A stretch of DNA of 64,000 bases from Microbacterium sp. M28 (GTDB lineage Bacteria; Actinomycetota; Actinomycetes; Actinomycetales; Microbacteriaceae): NCBI RefSeq assembly GCF_025836995.1, contig NZ_CP107546.1:620001-684000 (forward strand). The letters run 5' to 3'. Of the stretch, positions 8,700-17,033 are shown one piece after another. Position 1 is the first letter of the stretch. Each line of letters opens with the position of its first letter. Below the pieces are notes generated by a model. The model saw only the letters and a program-made list of their open reading frames with translations, searched no databases and was not told the DNA's origin. The position numbers were made by a program, and so were the translations under genes.

Positions 8700-10304
8700 T
8701 CACTCCACCTGCGACAGGTCGCCGTCCGCGTCGATCGCGAGCGTGAGATCGAGATCGAGACGCTTCAGGAACGCGTCGTCGTGACTCACCACGAGCACCG
8801 CTCCGCGGTACGCCCGCAGCGCCTCGACGACCTGATCGACCGTGTCGAGGTCGAGGTTGTTCGTCGGTTCGTCGAGCACAACGAGGTGCGGCGCCGGATC
8901 GGCCAGGAGCAGCTTCGCCAGAGCCACGCGGAAGCGCTCGCCGCCGGACAGCGACCCCACGGGGCGGTCCGTCGTCCTGCCGCGGATGAGAAAGCGCGCC
9001 AGACGGTTGCGCAGCTCCTTCTCGGGGATCGCGGGCGCCGCCGCCGCGATGTTCTCGAACACCGAGCGGGACTCGTCGAGGCCGTCGATCCGCTGCGGCA
9101 GGTAGCCGATGCGGTCGGTGTGCGCTTCGACGTGCAGTCCCGATCCCGGTTCCGACGCGCCGCTCACGAGTCGCTCCAGCAGCGTCGTCTTACCGGCGCC
9201 GTTGCGGCCGATCAGCGCGACGCGCTCCGGACCCTGGACGATCCACTCCCGTTCGTCACCGCCGATCGTGGCGATGCGGCGGCTGCGCGAGACCTCCGGA
9301 TCCGGGAGCTCGATCTTCATCGTGTCGTCCGAGCGGATGCGGCGACCAGCCTGGTCGAGTGCGGCGCGCGCGGCCTCCTCCTTCGCGGCGACCTCGGTGC
9401 GCAGCCGACCGGCGGACACCTCGGCGGCCATCTTCCTCCCGTTGGCGATGATCTTCGGCACGCGCTTCTCCTCGAACGCCTTCCGCCCCATCTGCGCGCG
9501 GGTCGCGAGCTTGGACTCCGCCTCGATCCGCTGGCGCTTCTCCTTCTTCAAGGCCTGCGAGGCGTCCCGCTCGGCCTGCTTCGCGGCATCCTGTTCGGCG
9601 TCCAGCCAGGCGCGCCATTCGGAGTACGGCCCGCCGAAGACGCTGAGCGTGTGCGCGTACAGCTCGGCCGTGTCGTCCATGAGTTCGAGCAGGCCGAGAT
9701 CGTGGCTGACCACGATCAGAGTGCCCTTCCACGACCGGACCATGTCGGCGAGCTTCGCCCGCGCGTCACGGTCCAGGTTGTTGGTCGGTTCGTCGAGCAG
9801 CGTGATCGGCGCGCGCCGCAGGCGGATGCCGGCGATCGCCACGAGCACGGCCTCGCCGCCGGAGAGCTCTCCGACCCGCCGGTCCAGGAACGACGGGTCG
9901 AGTCCGGCTTCGGCGAGGGATGCCGCGGCGCGCGCCTCGATGTCCCAATCGTCTCCCACGGCATCGAAGTGCGCGGGGTCGACGTCGCCGGACTCGATCG
10001 CCCGCACGGCGTCGAGAGCGGCGGCCACGCCGAGAAGCTCTGCGACCCGGCGGTCGGTGTCGAGGGTCAGGCGCTGGGGGAGGGACGCGACCTCCCCCGT
10101 GGTGTGGACCGAGCCGGAGGTCGGCGTCAGCTCACCGGCCATCAGGCGCAGCAGCGTGGACTTGCCAGAGCCGTTGCGACCGACGAGACCGGTGCGGCCC
10201 GTGCCGAACGCGCCCGAGACGCTGTCGAGCGCGATCGAGCCGTCGGGCCAGGCGAAGGTGAGGCGGTCGAGCGTGACCGAAGCATGAAGGGTCGGGGTTG
10301 ACAT
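8700..10304 (-). CDS. ABC-F family ATPase (ribosome-associated type)
   Basis: This is a 534-residue protein with two ABC ATPase domains and no membrane segment, the ABC-F layout. Walker A motifs are GRNGSGKST (about 42-50) and GRNGAGKTT (about residue 375); both domains have LSGGE signatures. The domains are joined by a charged helical linker (residues about 215-300). ABC-F proteins act on the ribosome E site as translation factors or give resistance to 50S antibiotics; which applies here cannot be decided. AGGAGACACC precedes the ATG. Confidence 0.9.
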   Translation of the reverse strand: MSTPTLHASVTLDRLTFAWPDGSIALDSVSGAFGTGRTGLVGRNGSGKSTLLRLMAGELTPTSGSVHTTGEVASLPQRLTLDTDRRVAELLGVAAALDAVRAIESGDVDPAHFDAVGDDWDIEARAAASLAEAGLDPSFLDRRVGELSGGEAVLVAIAGIRLRRAPITLLDEPTNNLDRDARAKLADMVRSWKGTLIVVSHDLGLLELMDDTAELYAHTLSVFGGPYSEWRAWLDAEQDAAKQAERDASQALKKEKRQRIEAESKLATRAQMGRKAFEEKRVPKIIANGRKMAAEVSAGRLRTEVAAKEEAARAALDQAGRRIRSDDTMKIELPDPEVSRSRRIATIGGDEREWIVQGPERVALIGRNGAGKTTLLERLVSGASEPGSGLHVEAHTDRIGYLPQRIDGLDESRSVFENIAAAAPAIPEKELRNRLARFLIRGRTTDRPVGSLSGGERFRVALAKLLLADPAPHLVVLDEPTNNLDLDTVDQVVEALRAYRGAVLVVSHDDAFLKRLDLDLTLAIDADGDLSQVE

Positions 10305-10578
10305 GGTGTCTCCTGTCGAGTGCGAGGGTGCACTGACACCGGGGGATCGCTCGACGCCGCAGAGGGCGGAGGGATGCCGTGTCCGTGAAGGATCGTCGGG
10401 TCAGCGCGCGGAAAGAGGGGCGCGGAGGCGACGATTCAGATCAAAGGACTTCCCAACACGGCGGACAGGTCGCAACGAGACTACCGGCCGTCGACGTTTC
10501 GTGCAACCCGGGCGTGTCGCGTCGGCTGTCCGTCGTGCGGGGGATGCCTCAGCGAGCGCGCCCGCATAGCGTGGAGGC
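10305..10578. other. Divergent intergenic region with no gene
   Basis: These 274 nt lie between the ABC-F gene (minus) and a small membrane gene (plus). I see no convincing open frame or strong hairpin. Its length would allow a leader peptide or attenuator in front of the ABC-F gene, as in some antibiotic-resistance ABC-F genes, but nothing specific supports that. Confidence 0.4.
10567..10572 (+). promoter_or_regulatory. -10 box TAGCGT of the glycine-rich membrane gene
   Basis: TAGCGT ends 6 nt before the ATG at 10579. GGAGG in the gap lies too near the start to act as a normal ribosome binding site. Confidence 0.4.
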
Positions 10579-10875
10579 ATGGCTGAGAACGGGATGAGTC
10601 CGCACGAGGCGCGTCAGCGCGCGAACTGGGGGATCGGCATCGCGCTCGGAATGGGCGTCGGCGTCGCGATGGGGGCCGCGCTGCAGAACATGGGCGTCGG
10701 CATCGCGCTGGGCATCGCGATCGGCGTCGCCTTCGCGCTCGCCTTCGGCCGGACCGCGACCGCGGGGGGCAGCGGAGCGGACGTCATGGGTGACGGAGTC
10801 GCTGAGGACACTGCTGATGCGCCCGGAGGAGACGAGGTTCCGGATGACGACGACCGGCCGACGCCTGGATACTGA
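10579..10875 (+). CDS. Small glycine-zipper-like membrane protein
   Basis: The 98-residue product has two alternating Gly/Ala/Ile hydrophobic helices (residues 18-36 and 39-56) of glycine-zipper character (GIGIALGMGVGVAMGAAL) and an acidic tail ending DDDDRPTPGY. It probably spans the membrane as a hairpin with the acidic tail on one side. No named family was recognised. It converges on the hydrolase gene 15 nt away. Confidence 0.65.
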   Translation: MAENGMSPHEARQRANWGIGIALGMGVGVAMGAALQNMGVGIALGIAIGVAFALAFGRTATAGGSGADVMGDGVAEDTADAPGGDEVPDDDDRPTPGY

Positions 10876-10890
10876 AGGGCTGCGGGCGCG

Positions 10891-11541
10891 TCAGGCGATC
10901 CGCTCGAGCCACTTGTCCAGGAAGACGCGGACGTCGAGCAGTTCGTCTTCGGAGATGCTGTGCGTGAGCCCCTGATAGACGCGGCCGGAGAGATCCGCGT
11001 GCTCGGGCAGCCAGAGCGCGGTGTGCGCGATCAGATCCGGCGGGATCACGTCATCGTTGGTGCCCCGGCCCCAGAAGACAGCGGGGCGCAGCTCCCGGAG
11101 CTCGTCATCGCGAGGCAGATCTCCGGGTGTCGCGTAGCCGCTCAGCGCGACGACGGCATCGAATCGCTCGGGCGCCAGGCGCAGCGCCTGCAGCGACACC
11201 GCGGCGCCCTGCGAGAAGCCGAGCAGCGCCACGGATGACGCTCCGGATGCCGCGGCATCCAACCAGGCCAGGACGGCTCGGGCGGCGGCCGTCGTCGGCT
11301 CCGGGCTGCGCGAGTCCAGATCCTCGATCGGATACCACGAGCGGCCTGGCATGGGCCATGGCGGCGTGAGGGGAGCGGCGAGCGACGCGACAGCGATGCC
11401 TTCCGGCAGGTAGGGGACGACGCCGAACAGGTCGTGCTCGTCGGCCCCGTAGCCGTGCAGCAGCACGACGAGCGGCCGGCCGTCCCTGGCTCCTGGCGCC
11501 CAGCGCGTGATCGTGTCGTCGATCGTCAGCTCGTCTTCCAC
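10891..11541 (-). CDS. Alpha/beta hydrolase, phospholipase/carboxylesterase type
   Basis: The product is about 216 residues and matches the acyl-protein-thioesterase/carboxylesterase branch. LLHGYGADEHDL near residue 24 gives the oxyanion loop, GFSQGAA near residue 108 the nucleophile Ser, GTNDDVIPP the Asp, and GLTHSIS near the C-terminus the His. It is soluble with no signal peptide. GTG at 11541 was chosen over a longer frame because CAGGAT lies 6 nt upstream and the domain begins right after it. Confidence 0.85.
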   Translation of the reverse strand: MEDELTIDDTITRWAPGARDGRPLVVLLHGYGADEHDLFGVVPYLPEGIAVASLAAPLTPPWPMPGRSWYPIEDLDSRSPEPTTAAARAVLAWLDAAASGASSVALLGFSQGAAVSLQALRLAPERFDAVVALSGYATPGDLPRDDELRELRPAVFWGRGTNDDVIPPDLIAHTALWLPEHADLSGRVYQGLTHSISEDELLDVRVFLDKWLERIA

Positions 11542-11547
11542 GCCACC

Positions 11548-11553
11548 ATCCTG
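11548..11553 (-). promoter_or_regulatory. -10 box CAGGAT of the carboxylesterase gene
   Basis: The hexamer ends 6 nt before GTG 11541. The divergent Nudix promoter lies 43 nt away on the other strand. Confidence 0.4.
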
Positions 11554-11595
11554 CCAGCGCGTGCGGACACCGGACCCGCGCAGAGGCCGGCCTGG

Positions 11596-11601
11596 TAGAA
11601 A
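11596..11601 (+). promoter_or_regulatory. -10 box TAGAAA of the Nudix-like gene
   Basis: TAGAAA ends 6 nt before ATG 11608. Confidence 0.4.
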
Positions 11602-11607
11602 TGACCC

Positions 11608-12207
11608 ATGACCGTCCGCACGCCTGATCCAGACCCCGAGGACTCCGACGACGACCTCGCACGATTCGGCGAGGTGCCTGCTGAGGCGGGCAACCCCGGC
11701 TGGCTGAGCGAGATCGAGCTCGCCGAGGCGCGCCGCAGGCTGCCCATGCTCTACGTCGAGGCGCTCCCGGTGCGCACGGACGGCGTCGGGCAGGTCACCG
11801 AGGTCGGCATCCTGCTGCGTTCGACGCCGCTGGGCGAGATGACGCGGACGATCGTGTCCGGACGCGTCCGCTTCGGCGAGACGATCCGCGATGCGCTGTT
11901 CCGTCACGTCGAGAACGATCTCGGCCCGATGGCGTTCCCGCTGCTCCCGCCGCAGCCCGCGCCGTTCGCCGTGGCGGAGTACTTCCCGATCCCGGGCGTG
12001 AGCGCGTTCCACGACGACCGCCAGCATGCGGTCTCACTCGCCTACGTCGTTCCCGTCACGGGCACGTGCGAACCGCGGACCGACGCCCTCGAGGTCACCT
12101 GGTTCTCTCCGGAGGAAGCGGCCTCCGACGAGGTCTCCGCCGAGATGGAGGGCGGGAGGGGCACCCTCATCCGCCAGGCGCTGGCGAGCCTCGGCCTCCT
12201 CCGCTGA
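11608..12207 (+). CDS. Nudix-fold protein (DUF4916-like) with degenerate Nudix box
   Basis: The 199-residue protein has an acidic N-terminus and then a Nudix-like fold. The box near residues 91-112 reads GRVRFGET...RHVENDLG. The first glycine, the GE and the late glycine are kept, but REUxEE is changed to RHVEND, so the metal-binding glutamates are mostly lost. It may bind a nucleotide or cofactor without hydrolysing it, or use other ligands. A hydrolase name would be too strong. Confidence 0.7.
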   Translation: MTVRTPDPDPEDSDDDLARFGEVPAEAGNPGWLSEIELAEARRRLPMLYVEALPVRTDGVGQVTEVGILLRSTPLGEMTRTIVSGRVRFGETIRDALFRHVENDLGPMAFPLLPPQPAPFAVAEYFPIPGVSAFHDDRQHAVSLAYVVPVTGTCEPRTDALEVTWFSPEEAASDEVSAEMEGGRGTLIRQALASLGLLR

Positions 12208-12221
12208 CGCCGTCCGTGCAG

Positions 12222-12246
12222 TTCTATCCGATTTCCTATAGGATCT
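12222..12246 (+). promoter_or_regulatory. Operator/promoter of the kinase-isomerase unit (TCCTATAGGA)
   Basis: The perfect 10-bp palindrome TCCTATAGGA lies at 12234-12243, preceded by TTCTAT at 12222 and followed by TCT. The same arrangement occurs at 16003-16022 before the second unit. It is the natural candidate site for the GntR regulator encoded between them, with the palindrome overlapping or flanking the core promoter. Confidence 0.7.
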
Positions 12247-12298
12247 GAGCACGCGGCGGGACCACCCCCGCGACCGCAGCCGCTCTAAGGAGATCGCA

Positions 12299-14020
12299 AT
12301 GACGCGCCTGTTCAACGATCCGGACGACTTCGCCACCGACTCCGCCGCCGGTTTCGTCGCCGCGAGCGCCCGATGGGTCCGTCCGGTCACCGGCGGCGTG
12401 GTCCGCTCGACCCGCGGCGCCGGACCCACCGTCTCGGTCGTGATCGGCGGGGGCAGCGGTCACTATCCCGCCTTCGCCGGCCTGGTCGGCCCCGGCCTCG
12501 CCCACGGTGCCGTCATGGGCAATCTCTTCGCCTCGCCGTCGGCGCATCAGGTGCACTCGGTCGCCACGGCCGCGCACGAGGGACGCGGCGTGCTGCTGAG
12601 CTACGGCAACTACGCCGGCGACGTGCTGCACTTCGGTCAGGCGCAGGAGCGTCTGCGTGCGGCAGGCGTCGACTGCCGCACGGTCACCGTCACGGACGAC
12701 ATCTCCAGCGCCCCGGCATCCGAGCGCGAGAAGCGCCGCGGGATCGCCGGCGACCTCGTCGTCTTCAAGATCGCCGGCGCGGCGGCCGAAGCCGGCCTCG
12801 ACCTCGACGAGGTCGAGCGCCTCGCGATCGCCGCGAACGACCGCACCCGCTCGCTCGGCGTCGCCTTCAGCGGCTGCACGCTCCCCGGCGCAGACGAGCC
12901 CCTGTTCACGGTTCCCGAGGGGCGCATGGCGGTGGGTCTCGGCATCCACGGCGAACCGGGCATCGACGAGGTCGACGTGCCGACGGCCGCCGGCCTGGCG
13001 CAGCTGTTCGTGTCCTCGCTGCTCGAGGAGATCCCCGACGGAGTGAACCGTGACGGCGCGCGCGTCGTGCCGATCCTGAACGGCCTCGGAAGCGTCAAGT
13101 ACGAAGAGCTCTACGTCGTCTACGCGGAGGTGGATCGACTGCTCTCCGAGGCGGGCCTCACCGTCGTCTCGCCCGAGGTGGGGGAGTTCTGCACGAGCTT
13201 CGACATGGCCGGCGTCTCCCTGACGCTGCTCTGGCTGGACGACGAGCTCGAGCAGCTCTGGCTCGCAGCCTGCGACACTCCGGCGTTCCGCCGCGGCGCC
13301 GTGGAGGGCCGCATCGCCGTCGACACGGTCGCGGCCGAGGAGGAGGAGTTCGTGATCGGCGCGGCCTCCGCCGAGTCGCAGAGCGCGGCGCAGACGATCG
13401 GTCGTGCGCTGTCCGCCATGGCCGCGATGCTGGACGCCGAAGCCGAAGAGCTCGGGCGCATCGACCGCATCGCCGGCGACGGCGACCACGGCATCGGAAT
13501 GCAGCGCGGCAGCAAGGCCGCAGCTGCTGCGGCGGAGGAAGCCGTCGCGGGCGGCGCCGGTGCCCTCACCACGTTGCACCACGCCGGCGACGCCTGGGCG
13601 GACAAGGGCGGCGGAACCTCCGGCGCCATCTGGGGTGAGATGCTCGTGGCTCTCGGCACAGCGCTCGGCGACGATGCGGAGGTCGATGCGGATGCCGTCG
13701 GAGCCGGTGTGGCCCGCATGAAGGACGCCGTGATGTCCTTCGGCAAGGCCACGGTCGGCGACAAGACCATGATCGATGCGATCGTGCCGTTCGCGGATCG
13801 GCTCACCGAGCGGCTGGAAGCCGGCGACGAACTCGTCCCGGCCTGGACGGATGCCGCGGCGCTGGCGACCGAGGCGGCCGAGGCCACCGCGAACCTGACC
13901 GCCAAGCTCGGCCGTGCGCGTTCGCACGGCGATAAGAGCCTCGGCACCCCCGACCCCGGCGCGGTCTCGTTCGCGCTCATCACGCACACGGTTCTCGACA
14001 TCCTGAAAGGGGATGACTGA
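12299..14020 (+). CDS. DAK-family kinase (probable tetrulose kinase)
   Basis: This 573-residue fusion has a DhaK domain (residues about 1-325) and a DhaL ATP-binding domain (about 370-570, with [11 protein letters not shown] near 397 for Mg and nucleotide). Such single-chain kinases use ATP and phosphorylate dihydroxyacetone or larger ketoses. The usual DhaK motif GGGSGHEPAH is [10 protein letters not shown] here, and the two partner isomerases suggest erythrulose as substrate. TAAGGAG precedes the ATG. It is the first gene of a tightly packed unit with the RpiB-like and TIM-like genes. Substrate is inferred. Confidence 0.85.
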   Translation: MTRLFNDPDDFATDSAAGFVAASARWVRPVTGGVVRSTRGAGPTVSVVIGGGSGHYPAFAGLVGPGLAHGAVMGNLFASPSAHQVHSVATAAHEGRGVLLSYGNYAGDVLHFGQAQERLRAAGVDCRTVTVTDDISSAPASEREKRRGIAGDLVVFKIAGAAAEAGLDLDEVERLAIAANDRTRSLGVAFSGCTLPGADEPLFTVPEGRMAVGLGIHGEPGIDEVDVPTAAGLAQLFVSSLLEEIPDGVNRDGARVVPILNGLGSVKYEELYVVYAEVDRLLSEAGLTVVSPEVGEFCTSFDMAGVSLTLLWLDDELEQLWLAACDTPAFRRGAVEGRIAVDTVAAEEEEFVIGAASAESQSAAQTIGRALSAMAAMLDAEAEELGRIDRIAGDGDHGIGMQRGSKAAAAAAEEAVAGGAGALTTLHHAGDAWADKGGGTSGAIWGEMLVALGTALGDDAEVDADAVGAGVARMKDAVMSFGKATVGDKTMIDAIVPFADRLTERLEAGDELVPAWTDAAALATEAAEATANLTAKLGRARSHGDKSLGTPDPGAVSFALITHTVLDILKGDD

Positions 14021-14021
14021 A

Positions 14022-14477
14022 ATGGCACTTCGACTGGTGATCGGCTCTGATGATGCAGGCTTCGATTACAAGGAGCGCATCAAGGCCGACCTGCTGAACA
14101 ACCCGCTCGTCGCCGACGTCGTCGACGTGGGCGTCGACGCCGACGGGCACACCAACTACCCGACGATCGCGACCACGGCGGCTGAGAAGGTCGCCGCCGG
14201 CGAAGCCGACCGTGCGATCCTGATCTGCGGCACCGGCCTCGGCGTCGCGATCGCGGCGAACAAGGTGCAGGGCATCCGGGCCGTCACCGCGCACGACTCG
14301 TTCAGCGTCGAGCGCTCCGTGCTCTCCAACGACGCCCAGGTGTTGTGCATGGGCCAGCGCGTCGTCGGCATCGAGCTCGCCCGGCGCCTCGCGGCCGAGT
14401 GGCTCACCTACACCTTTGACCCGCAGAGCGCCTCGGCCGAGAAGGTCGACGAGATCTGCGCCTACGAAGCACGCTGA
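14022..14477 (+). CDS. RpiB/LacAB-type sugar-phosphate isomerase
   Basis: The product is about 151 residues and has the RpiB signature: IGSDDAGF at the N-terminus, [19 protein letters not shown] near residue 68 with the catalytic Cys, and the conserved late Gly-Arg-rich region. RpiB enzymes interconvert aldose and ketose phosphates; beside a DAK kinase the family member DerI/EryI makes D-erythrose-4-P from D-erythrulose-4-P. I prefer ATG 14022, where AAAGGGG is 9 nt upstream, over ATG 14013, which overlaps the kinase stop and has almost no spacing. Confidence 0.85.
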   Translation: MALRLVIGSDDAGFDYKERIKADLLNNPLVADVVDVGVDADGHTNYPTIATTAAEKVAAGEADRAILICGTGLGVAIAANKVQGIRAVTAHDSFSVERSVLSNDAQVLCMGQRVVGIELARRLAAEWLTYTFDPQSASAEKVDEICAYEAR

Positions 14478-14479
14478 TC

Positions 14480-15223
14480 ATGGCGGAGCGGATGCTGATC
14501 GGCGCGAGCCTGAAGATGTACTTCTCGCATGCCCGCACGGTGGACTGGGTCTCGGATGTCGCCGCGATCGTCGCCGAGCATCCGGCCCGCGATCAGGTCA
14601 CGGCGTTCGTGATCCCGCAGTACCCGTCCATCCCTGCGGCGCTCGAGCACGCCGGCGACCTCGCGGTCGGGGCGCAGGACGTCGCGACCGAGGATGCCGG
14701 CGCCTTCACCGGTGAGGTCTCGGCGGCCGTGCTGGCCGAGCTCGGCTGCCGATTCGTCGAGGTCGGTCACGCCGAGCGCCGTCGCCTGTTCGGCGACACC
14801 GATGAGGTCATCGCCGCCAAGACGCATGCCGCGCTGCGCAACGGGCTCACCCCCATCCTGTGCGTCGGCGAGACCGACCGTGCGGCACCGGATGCCGCGG
14901 CGGAGGCCTGCCTCGCGCAGATCCGCTCCGCACTGTCGGAGGCGACGGATGCGGGAGTCGCCGGCCCTCTCGTGATCGCGTACGAACCCGTCTGGGCGAT
15001 CGGCGCACCGGAGCCGGCCGACGCCGATCACATCCGCGGCGTCTGCAGTGCTCTGCGCGCTCAGCTGGGCGGCGACGTGTCGGTGATCTACGGCGGCAGC
15101 GCCGGCCCCGGACTCCTCTCGCAGATCTCGGACAGCGTCGACGGCCTGTTCCTCGGACGTTTCGCGCACGACCCAGACGCGGTTCGTGCCATCCTCGATG
15201 AAGTGGGATCACTGACGGCGTGA
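14480..15223 (+). CDS. Triosephosphate-isomerase-like enzyme (probable tetrulose-phosphate isomerase)
   Basis: The 247-residue TIM homologue keeps the catalytic His (VEVGHAERR, about residue 96) and Glu (IAYEPVWAIG, about 168) and the phosphate loop GGSAGP. The start motif is GASLKMYF instead of the usual GNWKMN, so the Asn that polarises the substrate in glycolytic TIM is missing. Paralogues with such changes (LerI, EryH) isomerise tetrulose phosphates. It begins 2 nt after the RpiB-like stop. It is unlikely to be the glycolytic TpiA. Confidence 0.85.
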   Translation: MAERMLIGASLKMYFSHARTVDWVSDVAAIVAEHPARDQVTAFVIPQYPSIPAALEHAGDLAVGAQDVATEDAGAFTGEVSAAVLAELGCRFVEVGHAERRRLFGDTDEVIAAKTHAALRNGLTPILCVGETDRAAPDAAAEACLAQIRSALSEATDAGVAGPLVIAYEPVWAIGAPEPADADHIRGVCSALRAQLGGDVSVIYGGSAGPGLLSQISDSVDGLFLGRFAHDPDAVRAILDEVGSLTA

Positions 15224-15244
15224 TCGCCGTGGTGTGAGGGGACG

Positions 15245-15970
15245 ATGATGGGCGAAGAGCGCGACGGGGGGCTGCGCGGGCTGGAGACGACGATCGAGCG
15301 TCGAGGCCTGCGCGACCACGTGTACGAGCGCATCCTGCAGCTGCTGCTCAGCGGCGAGGCCGCGCCGGGGGCCCGGCTGTCGATCGACACGATCGCCCGC
15401 CAGTTGGACGTCTCGCCGACGCCCGTTCGTGAGGCGATGGTGCAGCTCGAGCGCACCGGCCTCGTCACCCGCGAGGCGCTGAAGGGCTACCGTGTCGCCC
15501 CGCCGCTGGGTCTGGCGCAGCTGCAGGAGCTGTTCGAGGCGCGGATCATGCTGGAATCCCGCGCCGCACGTCTCGCGACGCCGGCCACCGAGCAGATGAT
15601 CGCCGAGCTCCGCTCCGCCGAGGAGGAGCACCGCCGCATCGGCGAGCGGGTGATCACGACGCTGCGCGCCGCCGCGACGGACGTCGAGCTGACGACGGCC
15701 TACTTCGCCGCGGATGCCGCGTTCCACCGCGTGGTCTTCCAGCACTGCGGCAACCGCTATCTGACCGAGATGTCGGAGTCCCTGGGCGCGCAGCTGCACC
15801 GCATGCGCCAGTCGGCCGAGCACGGCGTCACGGACGTCCGCGAGGCCATCGCGGAGCACGAGGCCATCGTCGACGCGTTCGCGAGCGGTGACCCGGATGC
15901 TCCGGAGGAGCTCATGCGGCGCCACATCGAACAGGTGCGGGCGCGGTCGCTCGATCTCGAGCAGTCCTGA
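15245..15970 (+). CDS. GntR-family regulator, FCD subgroup
   Basis: The 241-residue protein has an N-terminal winged helix (residues about 20-85; LSIDTIARQLDVSPTPVREA is the recognition region) and an all-helical FCD effector domain (about 95-225) with the metal or ligand residues of that group. FCD regulators usually respond to organic acids or sugar acids. It lies between the two TCCTATAGGA sites and 21 nt after the TIM-like gene, so it most likely autoregulates and controls both units. GAGGGG precedes ATG 15245. Confidence 0.9.
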   Translation: MMGEERDGGLRGLETTIERRGLRDHVYERILQLLLSGEAAPGARLSIDTIARQLDVSPTPVREAMVQLERTGLVTREALKGYRVAPPLGLAQLQELFEARIMLESRAARLATPATEQMIAELRSAEEEHRRIGERVITTLRAAATDVELTTAYFAADAAFHRVVFQHCGNRYLTEMSESLGAQLHRMRQSAEHGVTDVREAIAEHEAIVDAFASGDPDAPEELMRRHIEQVRARSLDLEQS

Positions 15971-16002
15971 GGAGCGTGCAGATCAGCGTCGCTTGCGCTT
16001 TG

Positions 16003-16022
16003 TTCTATTTCCTATAGGATCT
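16003..16022 (+). promoter_or_regulatory. Operator/promoter of the second catabolic unit (TCCTATAGGA)
   Basis: TTCTATTTCCTATAGGATCT lies 46 nt before the next start codon, with the palindrome at 16010-16019. It matches the site at 12234-12243 over TTTCCTATAGGATCT, so both units appear to share one regulator. Confidence 0.7.
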
Positions 16023-16067
16023 ACGAAGACCGGCACCATACCGGAGAGAATCGTCAACGGAGTCGTC

Positions 16068-17009
16068 ATGACCGCAACGTCGCAGCCCCTCACCAGTGAG
16101 AACTGGCCCATCGCCGTCTGCATGCACGGGTTCAGCCCCGTGGCCCCCGACGGGACGCGTCTGCACGACGCCTCCGCCGAGACCTGGGACGGGATCTTCG
16201 GTCAGATCGAGCGCCTCGGCTTCACCGCGGTCGAGATCGCGGACAGCCACATCCGCCCCTCCGAACTCACCCCCGAGCGCCGGGCGGATCTGAAGACGAT
16301 CGCGGGCAGCCACGGTGTCCAGCTCATCTCCGTGCATGTGCAGCGTCAGAGCGTCATCGAACCGGGCAAGGGCGAGGAGAACCTCGCGTACGCGCACCGC
16401 GCGATCGACGCCGCCGCCGAGCTCGGGATGCAGGTCTTCTCCACAGGCCTGCACCAGCCGTTCACCGAGGCGCAGCGCACGGCGCTGTGGTTCTGGACCG
16501 CGCAGGGGCCGGTCGACCCCGACGACGCCGACACCCGTGCCCTCGCGGTCAAGCGCCTGCGCGAACTCGGCGAGCACGCGGCATCCGTCGGCCTGCCGAT
16601 GTCGCTGGAGATGTACGAGGACACGTACCTCGGCACCGCCGACAGTGCGGTCCGCCTGATCGAGGAGATCGGGCTGGACAACGTCGGCCTCAACCCCGAC
16701 ATCGCCAACCTCATCCGTCTGCACCGTCCGATCGAGGACTGGCGCGAGATGCACGAGAAGACCCTGCCGTACGCCAATTACTGGCATGTCAAGAACTACA
16801 CCCGCGACGAGGCCGCAGACGGCAGCTGGCAGACCTCGGTGCCCACGAGCATGGAGCTCGGCCTCATCAACTACCGTGCGATGGTCGCCCGCGCGGTCGA
16901 GGTCGGATTCCGCGGACCCTTCCTCATGGAGCAGTACGGCGGGGACAGCCTCGGCGTGTGCGCCACGAACCGCGACTATCTGCGGACGCTCCTTCCGGAT
17001 GCCGTCTGA
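16068..17009 (+). CDS. Sugar-phosphate isomerase/epimerase-type TIM barrel (AP endonuclease 2 family)
   Basis: The product is about 313 residues. Motifs fit the xylose-isomerase-like TIM barrel: FTAVEIADSHI near residue 48, LISVHVQ near 85, MSLEMYEDTY near 180 with a metal Glu, VGLNPDIANL near 205 with an Asp, ANYWHVKNY near 238 with a His, and FLMEQYGGD near 285 with the last Glu. So the metal site looks complete. Members are isomerases, epimerases or decarboxylases of keto sugars and sugar acids. Here a decarboxylase of a 3-oxo sugar acid (OiaX-like) is an attractive but unproven reading. Confidence 0.8.
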   Translation: MTATSQPLTSENWPIAVCMHGFSPVAPDGTRLHDASAETWDGIFGQIERLGFTAVEIADSHIRPSELTPERRADLKTIAGSHGVQLISVHVQRQSVIEPGKGEENLAYAHRAIDAAAELGMQVFSTGLHQPFTEAQRTALWFWTAQGPVDPDDADTRALAVKRLRELGEHAASVGLPMSLEMYEDTYLGTADSAVRLIEEIGLDNVGLNPDIANLIRLHRPIEDWREMHEKTLPYANYWHVKNYTRDEAADGSWQTSVPTSMELGLINYRAMVARAVEVGFRGPFLMEQYGGDSLGVCATNRDYLRTLLPDAV

Positions 17010-17033
17010 ACGATCACCCAGGAGACGATTGAC

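Noticed and set aside
8640..10301. A 553-codon plus-strand frame opposite the ABC-F gene
   Set aside because: The minus strand carries two complete ATPase domains; the plus frame has no start signal or motif.
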